Source of the DNA: Christiangramia crocea
GTDB lineage: Bacteria; Bacteroidota; Bacteroidia; Flavobacteriales; Flavobacteriaceae
Length of the DNA: 64,000 bases
NCBI RefSeq assembly: GCF_022410465.1
Contig: NZ_JAJSON010000024.1
Coordinates: 1 to 64,000, forward strand
Reading direction: 5' to 3'
Position 1 is the first letter of the stretch, and each line of letters begins with the position of its first letter. The notes below the pieces were generated by a model. The model was not told the origin of the DNA and did no database searches. It saw only the letters and a program-made list of their open reading frames with translations. A program made the translations under genes and the position numbers. Of this stretch, positions 54,951-63,370 are shown one piece after another.

Positions 54951-55919
54951 CCTTTCTATAACATAATTCACCATAAGTTCCAGACTCTCCCTGTAAGGCG
55001 AAGCAGGATAATCTTCCAGGATCAGCATGGCTTCCCTCTGAAATTCCTTCATTCTTTTTACTGCATAATCCAGTCCACCATTATTCCTTACAAATTCTAT
55101 AACCTCCTTTACCCTGGACCTGTCCTTATTATGGTTTTTCACGGAATTTATTAACCACTCCCTTTCTTTTTTTGAAACCTTATTCAAGGTATATATTAAA
55201 GGAAGTGTCATTTTCTGCTCTTTAATATCTATCCCTGTTGGTTTTCCAATCTTTTCGGTTCCATAATCAAATAGGTCATCTTTTATCTGAAAAGCCATTC
55301 CTATAAGTTCTCCAAACCTTCTCATTTTGGCAATCTCATTACTTTCAGGTTTTACAGATGCTGCTCCAAGACTGCAACAGGCGGCTATCAAAGTTGCCGT
55401 TTTCTGCCGGATAATATCATAATAAACCGTTTCGGTAATATCAAGTCTCCTGGCTTTTTCGATCTGGAGCAATTCTCCCTCACTCATTTCCTTTACGGCA
55501 ACCGAAATGATCTTAAGCAGATCAAAGTCATTATTATCTATAGACAACAATAAGCCTTTGGATAGCAGGTAATCGCCAACAAGAACAGCAATCTTATTCT
55601 TCCATAAGGCATTTATACTGAAAAAACCTCTTCTTCTATTGGAATCGTCAACCACATCGTCATGTACAAGAGTTGCAGTATGGATAAGTTCTATAACCGA
55701 AGCACCTCTATAGGTTCTTTCATTCACGCTTCCATCAGAAACCATTTTGGCCACCAGAAAAACAAACATGGGCCTCATCTGCTTTCCTTTCCTGTTTACA
55801 ATATAGTGAGTGATTCTATTAAGGAGAGCTACTTTGGAAGACATCGATTCGAAGAACTTTTTCTCGAAAAGTTCCATCTCCTTCTCAACGGGAAGCTTTA
55901 TTTGGGATATTACCTTCAT
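54942..55919 (-). CDS. Trans-polyprenyl diphosphate synthase (long-chain, IspB-type)
   Basis: A 325-residue prenyl synthase that extends allylic diphosphates with isopentenyl diphosphate, probably making the menaquinone side chain. Both aspartate-rich motifs are present: LVHDDVVDDSNRRRG (first) and FQIKDDLFDYG (second), with GKQMRPMFVFLVAKM before them. Chain length was not derived. It lies 57 bases after rlmN on the same strand. Confidence 0.93.
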   Translation of the reverse strand: MKVISQIKLPVEKEMELFEKKFFESMSSKVALLNRITHYIVNRKGKQMRPMFVFLVAKMVSDGSVNERTYRGASVIELIHTATLVHDDVVDDSNRRRGFFSINALWKNKIAVLVGDYLLSKGLLLSIDNNDFDLLKIISVAVKEMSEGELLQIEKARRLDITETVYYDIIRQKTATLIAACCSLGAASVKPESNEIAKMRRFGELIGMAFQIKDDLFDYGTEKIGKPTGIDIKEQKMTLPLIYTLNKVSKKEREWLINSVKNHNKDRSRVKEVIEFVRNNGGLDYAVKRMKEFQREAMLILEDYPASPYRESLELMVNYVIERKK

Positions 55920-55976
55920 AAAGGGCGTAAATATACATATTTCTATCGAAGGAAAAGCCCCTAAAAAAGTAATGAA

Positions 55977-57020
55977 TTAAGCCGATTTATTTGCAAGCTG
56001 TCCACAGGCCGCATCGATATCTTTTCCTCTGGAACGGCGGACGGTAACCGTGATACCGTTTTGTTCCAGCAGATTCTGATACATATTTGTTGCTTCTGAT
56101 GTCGCCTGTTGAAAATCCCCATCATCTATCGGGTTGTATTCTATCAGGTTCACCTTGCAGGGAACATATTTACAGAACCTTAATAATGCCCTGGCATCTT
56201 CAGGAGTATCATTAATATCTTGCCAGACAATATATTCATAGGTTATCCTGCTTTTAGTTTTTGAATACCAGTATTCCAAAGCTTCACGAAGATCCTCAAG
56301 CGGAAAGGTTTCATTAAAAGGCATTATTTTGGACCGCACCTCATTGCGCGCTGAGTGTAAAGAAACAGCGAGCTTTATCTTAGCCTCATCATCAGCCAGT
56401 TTTTTGATCATTTTTGGTACACCCGAAGTTGACACTGTAATTCTTTTAGGGGACATGCCGAGACCTTCCGGCGAAGTAATCTTTTCAATCGCCTTCATTA
56501 CGTTATTGTAATTCATCAGAGGCTCCCCCATTCCCATGAAGACTATATTGGAAAGCGGACGGTCAAAATAAAGTCGGCTCTCATTATCTATTGCTACAAC
56601 CTGATCGTAGATCTCATCGGGGTTAAGGTTGCGCATTCTTTTTAATTTGGCTGTAGCACAGAACTGGCAATCCAGACTGCAACCTACCTGAGAAGAAACA
56701 CAGGCCGTGGTACGTGATTTCGTTGGAATGAGTACAGACTCTACGGTAAGAGAATCATGTAGTTTTACGGCATTTTTAATTGTTCCGTCACTACTACGCT
56801 GCATTCTATCTACCCGAATATGATTAATAACAAAATTATCCTTCAGCATCTGGCGTGTTTCCTTTGAGATATTGGTCATATCATCAAAAGAATGGGCTGC
56901 CTTATTCCATAACCATTCGTATACCTGGGTTCCTCTAAAGGTCTTATCTCCACGCGAAACAAAAAATTCCTGCAGTTGCTCTTTGGTAAGTGCTCGTATG
57001 TCTTTTTTCTTCTGCTTCAC
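55977..57020 (-). CDS. rlmN: RlmN, dual-specificity 23S rRNA/tRNA adenine-C2 methyltransferase
   Basis: A 347-residue radical-SAM enzyme methylating A2503 of 23S rRNA and A37 of some tRNAs. The iron-sulfur motif is CSLDCQFC (Cys114, Cys118, Cys121). FMGMGEPLMNYNNVMKAI, VSTSGVPKMIKKL and VSLHSARNEVRSKIMP follow, and the C-terminal VRRSRGKDIDAACGQL carries the second catalytic Cys. Length is normal. Confidence 0.96.
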   Translation of the reverse strand: MKQKKKDIRALTKEQLQEFFVSRGDKTFRGTQVYEWLWNKAAHSFDDMTNISKETRQMLKDNFVINHIRVDRMQRSSDGTIKNAVKLHDSLTVESVLIPTKSRTTACVSSQVGCSLDCQFCATAKLKRMRNLNPDEIYDQVVAIDNESRLYFDRPLSNIVFMGMGEPLMNYNNVMKAIEKITSPEGLGMSPKRITVSTSGVPKMIKKLADDEAKIKLAVSLHSARNEVRSKIMPFNETFPLEDLREALEYWYSKTKSRITYEYIVWQDINDTPEDARALLRFCKYVPCKVNLIEYNPIDDGDFQQATSEATNMYQNLLEQNGITVTVRRSRGKDIDAACGQLANKSA

Positions 57021-57083
57021 GCCTATAAATTACTAAATTAATGTTGAAACCTTCAGTCTGATTATTTTCAGATACTTACAAAA

Positions 57084-57118
57084 AAGGCCATAAACCGGAG
57101 ATATCCGCTTATGGCCTT
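57084..57118 (-). terminator. Terminator after queA
   Basis: AAGGCCATAA / TTATGGCCTT with an inner CGGA / TCCG stem. On the minus strand it is followed by TTTTTGTAAG. Confidence 0.8.
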
Positions 57119-57137
57119 CGCTATATTGAAATACTGA

Positions 57138-58187
57138 TTACAAGATCAGCATGGCATCCCCATAAGTATAGAATCTGTATTTTTCCTTTACAGCTTCCTC
57201 ATAAGCCTTCTTCATAAAATCATGGCCGGCAAATGCAGAGACCATCATAAGCAATGTAGACTTAGGAGTATGGAAATTAGTGATCATACAATTAGCGATA
57301 TTGAAATCATAAGGAGGGAAGATAAATTTATTCGTCCAACCACCAAATTCATTAAGTGTCTGGTTTGAAGAAACTGCACTTTCCAGAACTCTCATTACAG
57401 TAGTCCCCACGGCACAAACCTTACGTTTCTCTAACTTGGCTTTATTGATAACCTCGGTAGCATCCTTGGTGATGAATGCTTCTTCGCTATCCATTTTATG
57501 TTTGCTAAGATCTTCTACTTCAACCGGGCTGAATGTTCCAAGCCCTACATGAAGGGTAACCTCTGCAAAATCAACACCCTTAATCTCGAGTCTCTTTAAA
57601 AGATGCTTTGAAAAGTGAAGTCCTGCCGTTGGCGCAGCCACAGCTCCTTCATTTTTCGCATAGATTGTTTGGTAGCGCTCTTCATCTTCCGGCTCCACAT
57701 CTCTCTTTATATATTTAGGAAGGGGAGTCTGCCCCAATTCCTTCAGTTTCTTCCTGAAATCACTGTATGACCCATCATAAAGGAATCTGAGTGTTCGCCC
57801 TCTAGAAGTTGTATTATCAATCACCTCGGCAACAAGACTCTCATCTTCTCCAAAATACAGTTTATTTCCTATTCTGATCTTCCTTGCAGGATCTACAAGA
57901 ACATCCCACAGTTTGGTTTCAGGATTCAGTTCCCTTAAAAGAAAAACCTCGATCCTGGCTCCTGTCTTTTCTTTATTACCGTATAACCTGGCAGGAAACA
58001 CTTTAGTATTATTTAGAACCATCACATCTTCCGGTTCAAAATAATCGATTAGATCTTTAAATTTTTTATGCTCAATCGTCTGCTCTTTTCTATTGAGAAC
58101 CATAAGCCTGGCTTCATCCCTGTTCTCAGAAGGATATTCAGCCAGAAGTTCTTTAGGCAGCTCAAAATTGAAGTGTGATAGTTTCAT
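57138..58187 (-). CDS. queA: QueA, SAM:tRNA ribosyltransferase-isomerase
   Basis: A 349-residue enzyme that transfers the ribosyl part of SAM to preQ1-modified tRNA to give epoxyqueuosine. Marks: [19 protein letters not shown] start, [42 protein letters not shown] and [18 protein letters not shown]. The ATG at 58187 is favoured over the one at 58193, as the family begins MKLS; both suit the nearby promoter. Confidence 0.95.
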   Translation of the reverse strand: MKLSHFNFELPKELLAEYPSENRDEARLMVLNRKEQTIEHKKFKDLIDYFEPEDVMVLNNTKVFPARLYGNKEKTGARIEVFLLRELNPETKLWDVLVDPARKIRIGNKLYFGEDESLVAEVIDNTTSRGRTLRFLYDGSYSDFRKKLKELGQTPLPKYIKRDVEPEDEERYQTIYAKNEGAVAAPTAGLHFSKHLLKRLEIKGVDFAEVTLHVGLGTFSPVEVEDLSKHKMDSEEAFITKDATEVINKAKLEKRKVCAVGTTVMRVLESAVSSNQTLNEFGGWTNKFIFPPYDFNIANCMITNFHTPKSTLLMMVSAFAGHDFMKKAYEEAVKEKYRFYTYGDAMLIL

Positions 58188-58213
58188 TCCCATAGTTCCA
58201 GTTTTAAAAGCTG

Positions 58214-58245
58214 CAAATATACAATCTCAAAACAGGGGTTGTCAA
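58214..58245 (-). promoter_or_regulatory. Two-part Bacteroidota promoter for queA
   Basis: On the minus strand, TTG (58245-58243), 21 bases, then TATATTTG (58221-58214). Both parts and the spacing fit the phylum consensus. It is the best promoter in this window. Confidence 0.75.
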
Positions 58246-58268
58246 GTAAATGACTATTTATTTGGGAA

Positions 58269-59495
58269 TTATACTGATTCTTTGGTCTTAAAGCCTAATT
58301 TCCGTAGGTCTTCCCAAAAATCGGGATAAGATTTTGAGACCACATCGGCATCTTCCACAAACAACGGCACTTTTAATGCAAGCGGAGCAAAAGCCATCGC
58401 CATTCGGTGGTCGTTATAGGTTTCAACATGAACCCCTTCATTTAACCTATTTGTCGGAAAAAGCTGGAGGCAATCATCAGTTATATTAACTTTCGCACCA
58501 AATTTCTCCATTTCATTCTTCAGGGCCTGAAGTCGGTCTGTCTCCTTGATCTTTAGCGTGTGTAAACCTTCCAGTTCACATTCCATGCCAAGAGCCAGAC
58601 AGGTAACCGCTATAGTCTGAGCAATATCCGGAGAATTCCGAAGATCCTCATGTATTCTTCTGGATCTTTTGATATTGTTCTTTTTCAGAATTATACTATC
58701 TCCAACATAACTGGTATCCACTCCAAAATGCCTGTAGATCTCAGCCAGACATGAATCTCCCTGCCTACTGGTCTCTCTGTAATTCGAAAGTCTTATTTCT
58801 GCTGAATTTGAAATTGCCGCAATACTGTAAAAGTAAGAAGCCGAACTCCAGTCAGATTCCACTGCGATAGTGGATGGAGGCAGTTGGTCCACGGGCTCAA
58901 TGGAGACCCGGTCCTCATCAAATTTCCCCTGTATCCCTGCGTGCTGAAGTATCTCAAGGGTCATTAAAATATAAGGGGTAGAAGTTATTTGTCCGTCAAG
59001 AATTATTTCCAGTCCGTTTGGCAAAGATGCCGCGATGAGCATAAGTGCCGAAACGTACTGACTGCTTACATTTGCCTGAAGCTTTATGGAGTCTACATTA
59101 AGTTTCTTCCCTCGTATCTTCAAAGGAGGATAACCTGCTTCGTTGGAATACCTGATATCTGCACCCATTCTTTGCAGAGCATCCACAAGTAACCGAATAG
59201 GTCGCTCTTTCATCCTTTTACTACCTGTAATTTCTACTTCACAGCCTTCTTTTGAAGCAAAATAGGCAGTAAGAAAACGCATCGCTGTTCCAGCATGATG
59301 TATATCGATAGTGCCATCGCCCTTCTCCAGGGCTTCTTTAAGGACTACCGTATCATCACTATTTGAAAGGTTTTCAATGTGAATATCAGGATATAAAGCC
59401 TGAAGGATCAATAATCTGTTAGATTCACTCTTTGAGCCGGTAATCTTTAACTCAGCTTTCAAGTCTAGTTCGGTGTGCGAAACTGATAGGGTCAT
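58269..59495 (-). CDS. aroA: AroA, 3-phosphoshikimate 1-carboxyvinyltransferase (EPSP synthase)
   Basis: A 408-residue shikimate-pathway enzyme joining shikimate 3-phosphate and PEP. Marks: ITGSKSESNRLLILQAL, HHAGTAMRFLTAYFA (cf. NAGTAMR), ITGSKRMKERPIRLLVDAL, SSQYVSALMLIA, ESDWSSASYFYSIAA, LKIKETDRLQALKNEMEKFG and YNDHRMAMAFAPLAL. Length matches short Bacteroidota forms. It follows the small membrane protein gene by 29 bases, so it is probably part of the rsgA operon. Confidence 0.95.
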   Translation of the reverse strand: MTLSVSHTELDLKAELKITGSKSESNRLLILQALYPDIHIENLSNSDDTVVLKEALEKGDGTIDIHHAGTAMRFLTAYFASKEGCEVEITGSKRMKERPIRLLVDALQRMGADIRYSNEAGYPPLKIRGKKLNVDSIKLQANVSSQYVSALMLIAASLPNGLEIILDGQITSTPYILMTLEILQHAGIQGKFDEDRVSIEPVDQLPPSTIAVESDWSSASYFYSIAAISNSAEIRLSNYRETSRQGDSCLAEIYRHFGVDTSYVGDSIILKKNNIKRSRRIHEDLRNSPDIAQTIAVTCLALGMECELEGLHTLKIKETDRLQALKNEMEKFGAKVNITDDCLQLFPTNRLNEGVHVETYNDHRMAMAFAPLALKVPLFVEDADVVSKSYPDFWEDLRKLGFKTKESV

Positions 59496-59524
59496 TAGAA
59501 AAAATACAAAAGTTAAGCGCTAAT

Positions 59525-59779
59525 TTACTTTTTCTTTTCCTTACTTCGAAACTGCGCGTATGCTAAAATGAATCCATAAAGGAATGAAGCTAAAATCTGG
59601 CCTATGATAAACCTAAACAGCTTTCCATCGGCAGTCCTTTCCCTAAAGAATGTTGAAAATGCTAATTCACCATATTCAAAAAGAATGGTAATTACATTAT
59701 AAAGAACCAGAAAAGAAAGCCCCAGCCACAAAACAGATTTCCAGAAAGACCTTTGAGAAATTATTGTTTTAAATCCCAT
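59525..59779 (-). CDS. Small two-helix membrane protein
   Basis: An 84-residue protein of unknown function. Two hydrophobic segments (about 14-31 and 58-75) flank a polar loop with FFRERTADGKLFR, and the tail is basic (RSKEKKK). The start overlaps the mazG-like gene by one base, so it is cotranscribed with it. The rsgA-dtd-mazG context gives no firm clue to its role. Confidence 0.75.
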   Translation of the reverse strand: MGFKTIISQRSFWKSVLWLGLSFLVLYNVITILFEYGELAFSTFFRERTADGKLFRFIIGQILASFLYGFILAYAQFRSKEKKK

Positions 59780-60105
59780 TATTTAAGCTTTTCGTTATTC
59801 TTATGCCTATCCTTATCCCTTTTGGTCTTTATATCCATCTTCCTGTCAAAAGCCTCCTGAAGGTTTACTCCTGTTTGATTAGCCAGACATAGAACCACAA
59901 AAACAACATCAGCAAGTTCCTCTCCCAGATCTTTATTCTTATCGCTCTCCTTCTCGCTTTGCTCACCATACCTGCGCGCAATTATCCGGGCCACTTCCCC
60001 TACCTCTTCAGTAAGCTGAGCCATGTTGGTAAGCTCATTAAAGTAACGAACACCGTGTTCTTTAATCCATTTATCTACCGCTTTCTGTGCGTCTTCAATA
60101 TCCAT
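59779..60105 (-). CDS. MazG-like nucleotide pyrophosphohydrolase
   Basis: A 108-residue all-alpha protein. The metal-binding pattern is EEVGEVARIIARRYGE followed by DLGEELADVVFVVLCLANQTG (E-E-x-x-E then E-x-x-D). Members hydrolyse NTPs or dNTPs to the monophosphate and pyrophosphate, cleaning up odd nucleotides. It abuts dtd with no gap. Its length suggests the short single-domain form, not full MazG. Confidence 0.85.
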   Translation of the reverse strand: MDIEDAQKAVDKWIKEHGVRYFNELTNMAQLTEEVGEVARIIARRYGEQSEKESDKNKDLGEELADVVFVVLCLANQTGVNLQEAFDRKMDIKTKRDKDRHKNNEKLK

Positions 60106-60558
60106 TTATTCTTTTTGTTTAGTATCCAATAAAATCGTTACCGGTCCGTCATTTAATAAAGATACTTTCATATCTGCCCCGAATTTTCCAACTCCAATAT
60201 CCTTTCCAAGTGCCTGCTGAAATTTCGCTATAAACTTAAGATATAAAGGTTCGGCTACTTCAGGTTTTGCAGCTTTGATATAACTGGGTCGGTTACCTTT
60301 TTTAGTACTGGCATGAAGTGTAAACTGGCTTACCACAATCGCATCACCATCTACAGCCTTCAGCGATTCATTCATAACACCCTCCTTATCATTAAAAATC
60401 CTCATATTAATGATCTTTCTGCACAGCCAATCGATATCTTCCACAGTATCATCATCCTCTATTCCCAGCAATATTAGAAGACCTCTATGCATCACAGCAC
60501 ATACTTTATGATCTACTCTAACCGATGCTTCTGAAACTCTTTGTAATACTGCTCTCAT
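60106..60558 (-). CDS. dtd: D-aminoacyl-tRNA deacylase (DTD)
   Basis: A 150-residue enzyme that removes D-amino acids from tRNA. Marks: MRAVLQRVSEASVRVD, LILLGIEDDDTVEDIDWL, the SQFTLHA motif (VVSQFTLHASTKKGNRPSY) and the NDGPVTILLDT motif at the end. Stop and start codons overlap with rsgA by one base. It is part of the rsgA-dtd-mazG operon. Confidence 0.96.
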   Translation of the reverse strand: MRAVLQRVSEASVRVDHKVCAVMHRGLLILLGIEDDDTVEDIDWLCRKIINMRIFNDKEGVMNESLKAVDGDAIVVSQFTLHASTKKGNRPSYIKAAKPEVAEPLYLKFIAKFQQALGKDIGVGKFGADMKVSLLNDGPVTILLDTKQKE

Positions 60559-61505
60559 TATTTTTGATATTGATCTATTCTATAATTTTCATCTTCCCCT
60601 TCCATGATCTGAAGGTAGCTTTTATATCTTGACCAGGCTATCTCACCTTTCTCTAAAGCTCCTTTTATAGCACATTTAGGCTCTTCAAGATGCAGACAGT
60701 TATGAAATTTACAATCCTGCTTTCTCTCCAGGAATTCCGGGAAATAATCTCCTATCTCTTCCCTTTCCATATCAACTACTCCAAAGCCCTTGATACCGGG
60801 AGTATCAATGATGCGAGCATCGAAGCATAGGTCGAACATTTCTGCGAAGGTGGTGGTATGTTGTCCCTGGCTATGCTGTCTTGAGATTTCAGCCGTCTTC
60901 AAATCCAGGGAAGGCTCAATGGCGTTGATAAGTGTGGATTTTCCGGTTCCGCTATGCCCCGAGATCATGCTGGTCTTTCCTTTCATTTTTTCCTTCACCT
61001 TATCTACATTCTTTCCCTTCTTTGCTGAAATCCCGATGCATTCATAGCCGGCTTTCCGGTACATTTCAGCCAGATACTTCACTTCGGCAAGCTCCTCGAT
61101 GGAATAGGTATCCACTTTATTAAAAAGAAGAACTGCGGTTATATCATAAGCTTCTGCCGTGACCAAAAAGCGATCAATGAAAGTTGTTAAGGTTGGAGGG
61201 TTATTTAAAGTGACAAGCAAAAAAACCTGATCTATATTGGAAGCGATAATATGAGTTTGCTTTGAAAGGTTCACCGATTTCCGGATGATATAATTATCCC
61301 TTTCAAGGATTTTCTTTATCACTCCGGTCTTGCCTTCAGTCTCAGCTTCCGGATCAAAGATGACCTTATCCCCCACTGCCACAGGATTTGTACTTTTAAT
61401 TCCCTGAATACGGAACTTCCCCTTGATGCGGCATTCATAAAAATCACCGTCTTCCGCCTTTACCTGATACCAGCTACCTGTAGATTTATAAACGGTTCCC
61501 TGCAT
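60558..61505 (-). CDS. rsgA: RsgA, 30S ribosome maturation GTPase
   Basis: A 315-residue circularly permuted GTPase. It begins with an OB domain (MQGTVYKSTGSWYQV), then G4 (LLFNKVD), G1 (SGHSGTGKSTLINAI) and G3 (IDTPGIKGFGV), and ends with the zinc-binding C-x-x-x-x-x-H-x-C segment in DCKFHNCLHLEEPKCAI. It releases late 30S assembly factors. First gene of its operon; no perfect -7 box was found. Confidence 0.96.
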   Translation of the reverse strand: MQGTVYKSTGSWYQVKAEDGDFYECRIKGKFRIQGIKSTNPVAVGDKVIFDPEAETEGKTGVIKKILERDNYIIRKSVNLSKQTHIIASNIDQVFLLVTLNNPPTLTTFIDRFLVTAEAYDITAVLLFNKVDTYSIEELAEVKYLAEMYRKAGYECIGISAKKGKNVDKVKEKMKGKTSMISGHSGTGKSTLINAIEPSLDLKTAEISRQHSQGQHTTTFAEMFDLCFDARIIDTPGIKGFGVVDMEREEIGDYFPEFLERKQDCKFHNCLHLEEPKCAIKGALEKGEIAWSRYKSYLQIMEGEDENYRIDQYQK

Positions 61506-61556
61506 TAATGTTAAATAAAACTAAAATATTAGTCAATTATGTTAATGTTTTTAAGA

Positions 61557-61564
61557 TATATTTG
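61557..61564 (+). promoter_or_regulatory. Bacteroidota -7 box for the secreted protein gene
   Basis: TATATTTG matches TAnnTTTG, 26 bases before the ATG at 61591. Confidence 0.6.
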
Positions 61565-61590
61565 TATTACAGTTAATCAATTTAATACCT

Positions 61591-62235
61591 ATGTACAAAT
61601 TTACTTTTAAATTATTTATGGCCATCCTATTCTTGCTTAATTTCAATCAAGCGACGGCCCAAACCAATCTTTATCAACATCCGGATTTTGAACAAAAGAC
61701 AGCAGATCATAAAGTGGTCGCGATCCTTCCGTTTGATGCAAATGTAAGCCTTCGGCCTAAACAAATGAAAGAGATCACCCCCAAACAGCTGGCTGATATT
61801 GAAAAAAATGAAGGTTTATCGGTTCAGTCTGCCATGTACTCCTGGTTTTTAAAAAGAAAAAAAAGAGGAGATCTTTTAGTGGAAATACAAGACCCTAAAA
61901 GAACTAATGCTTTGCTTTCTCAAAACGATGTAAACCTTAAAGCCATCACTTCTGAAGAACTTGCGGGTATCCTTGGAGTGGACGCTGTTATTACCGGAAT
62001 CTTCGAAACCGACAAACCAATGTCTGACGGTGCTTCAATTGCTCTGGGCCTTCTGGTAGGTTTCTGGGGAAGCACTAATGCTGCTACTCTTAACATGAGT
62101 GTTAATGATGGTACCGATGGCGAATTACTATGGAATTATAATAAAAGAGTCGCCGGCAGTCTTGGAAGCAACACCGATCAATTAATCAACAAATTGATGA
62201 GAAAAGCTTCAAGAAGACTAGGTTATACCAAATAA
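61591..62235 (+). CDS. Secreted protein, CsgG/GNA1162-like core
   Basis: A 214-residue protein with signal peptide (LLNFNQATAQ). The segments VVAILPFDANVSL, ELAGILGVDAVITGIFETD and DGTDGELLWNYNKRVAGS resemble the CsgG/DUF799-like fold that often makes periplasmic or outer-membrane complexes. It has no lipobox, unlike many of that group. No secretion partner lies nearby. Family placement is tentative. It has its own promoter and terminator. Confidence 0.6.
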   Translation: MYKFTFKLFMAILFLLNFNQATAQTNLYQHPDFEQKTADHKVVAILPFDANVSLRPKQMKEITPKQLADIEKNEGLSVQSAMYSWFLKRKKRGDLLVEIQDPKRTNALLSQNDVNLKAITSEELAGILGVDAVITGIFETDKPMSDGASIALGLLVGFWGSTNAATLNMSVNDGTDGELLWNYNKRVAGSLGSNTDQLINKLMRKASRRLGYTK

Positions 62236-62247
62236 CCCCTTGAAAAT

Positions 62248-62278
62248 AAAAAAAGCTGTCTTTGGACAGCTTTTTTTA
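62248..62278. terminator. Bidirectional terminator between convergent genes
   Basis: AAAAAGCTGTC / GACAGCTTTTT stem with a short loop and A/T flanks. Confidence 0.9.
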
Positions 62279-62281
62279 TTT

Positions 62282-63370
62282 CTAATTGATCCCGTCCAGT
62301 ATCTTTTGCTGATGGTTGATAGACTCCTGGTGAATAGCCTTGAACATTCTTAGCACAAACTCTTCACTAAGCCCTTTTTCTTCTCCTTCCAGCACCATTT
62401 TTCCAAGGATCTCATTCCATCTCTTGGTTTGAAGAATGGCCACGTTCTGATCTTTCTTAACCTGCCCGATCTCTTCTGAAATTTTCATCCTTTTTGACAG
62501 GATATCAAGAATCTGGCTGTCTGCAATATCGATCTTGGATCTTAAAGTATTCAGCTTATTTTGAAATTCTTCACTTACGGAAACTTCTTTTCTCACCTGT
62601 AGATCCTCCATAATTTGAATAAGTGTTTTCGGAGTTATTTGTTGAGCCGCATCACTCCAGGCTTTATCAGGAGTATGATGAGTTTCTACCATGATCCCGT
62701 CATAATTAAGGTCTAAGCCAGTCTGGCAAAGATCGAAAATGATATCTCTTCTACCAGCAATATGAGACGGGTCAAGGATAAGCGGGAGATCAGGAAATTT
62801 ATTCTGAAGTTCAATGGGAATCTGCCATTCAGGATTATTCCTGTATTTTGTCTTTTCATAGGCCGAAAAACCACGGTGTATCACTCCAAGATTTTTAATG
62901 TCGGCCGTATGTAATCTTTCAACCGCTCCAAGCCATAAAGAAAGATCCGGGTTCACCGGGTTTTTTACCAGTACTACCTTATCTGTTCCTTTAAGTGCAT
63001 CTGCAATCTCCTGAACTATGAAAGGAGAAACTGTTGTTCGGGCACCAATCCAAAGTATATCCACATCATGCTTCAAAGCCAGCTCTACATGATTAGGGTT
63101 CGCTACTTCGGTAGTTGTTAGCATTCCTGTTTCTTCCTTGGCCTTTTGCAACCATTTCAATCCAAGAGCTCCTACACCTTCAAAATTTCCAGGTCTTGTT
63201 CTTGGTTTCCATATCCCGGCTCTAAGTACCGTTGCATCACTATCTTTTAGCTGATGAGCGATCGTTAAAACCTGTTCTTCTGTTTCGGCGCTACATGGGC
63301 CGGCAATTACGAGTGGATGGGATAAATTAAAATCATCCAGCCATTTTCTGAGTTCACTGCTATTTTCCAT
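62282..63370 (-). CDS. Bifunctional DAHP synthase (type Ibeta) / chorismate mutase (AroQ)
   Basis: A 362-residue fusion. Residues about 1-262 are a DAHP synthase barrel (VIAGPCSAETEEQVL, LRAGIWKPRTRPGNFEGVG, GARTTVSPFIVQEIA, VIHRGFSAYEK, DPSHIAGRRDI) that makes the first shikimate intermediate. Residues about 270-362 are an AroQ-class chorismate mutase (LRSKIDIADSQILDILSKRM, ISEEIGQVKKD). This fusion is common in Bacteroidota and lets the mutase control the synthase. It overlaps the tyrA stop by 11 bases, so the two are cotranscribed. Confidence 0.95.
   Translation of the reverse strand: MENSSELRKWLDDFNLSHPLVIAGPCSAETEEQVLTIAHQLKDSDATVLRAGIWKPRTRPGNFEGVGALGLKWLQKAKEETGMLTTTEVANPNHVELALKHDVDILWIGARTTVSPFIVQEIADALKGTDKVVLVKNPVNPDLSLWLGAVERLHTADIKNLGVIHRGFSAYEKTKYRNNPEWQIPIELQNKFPDLPLILDPSHIAGRRDIIFDLCQTGLDLNYDGIMVETHHTPDKAWSDAAQQITPKTLIQIMEDLQVRKEVSVSEEFQNKLNTLRSKIDIADSQILDILSKRMKISEEIGQVKKDQNVAILQTKRWNEILGKMVLEGEEKGLSEEFVLRMFKAIHQESINHQQKILDGIN

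Noticed and set aside
54900-55154. Small + strand frame after lipoprotein B
   Set aside because: It is antisense to the polyprenyl synthase gene and covers a terminator.
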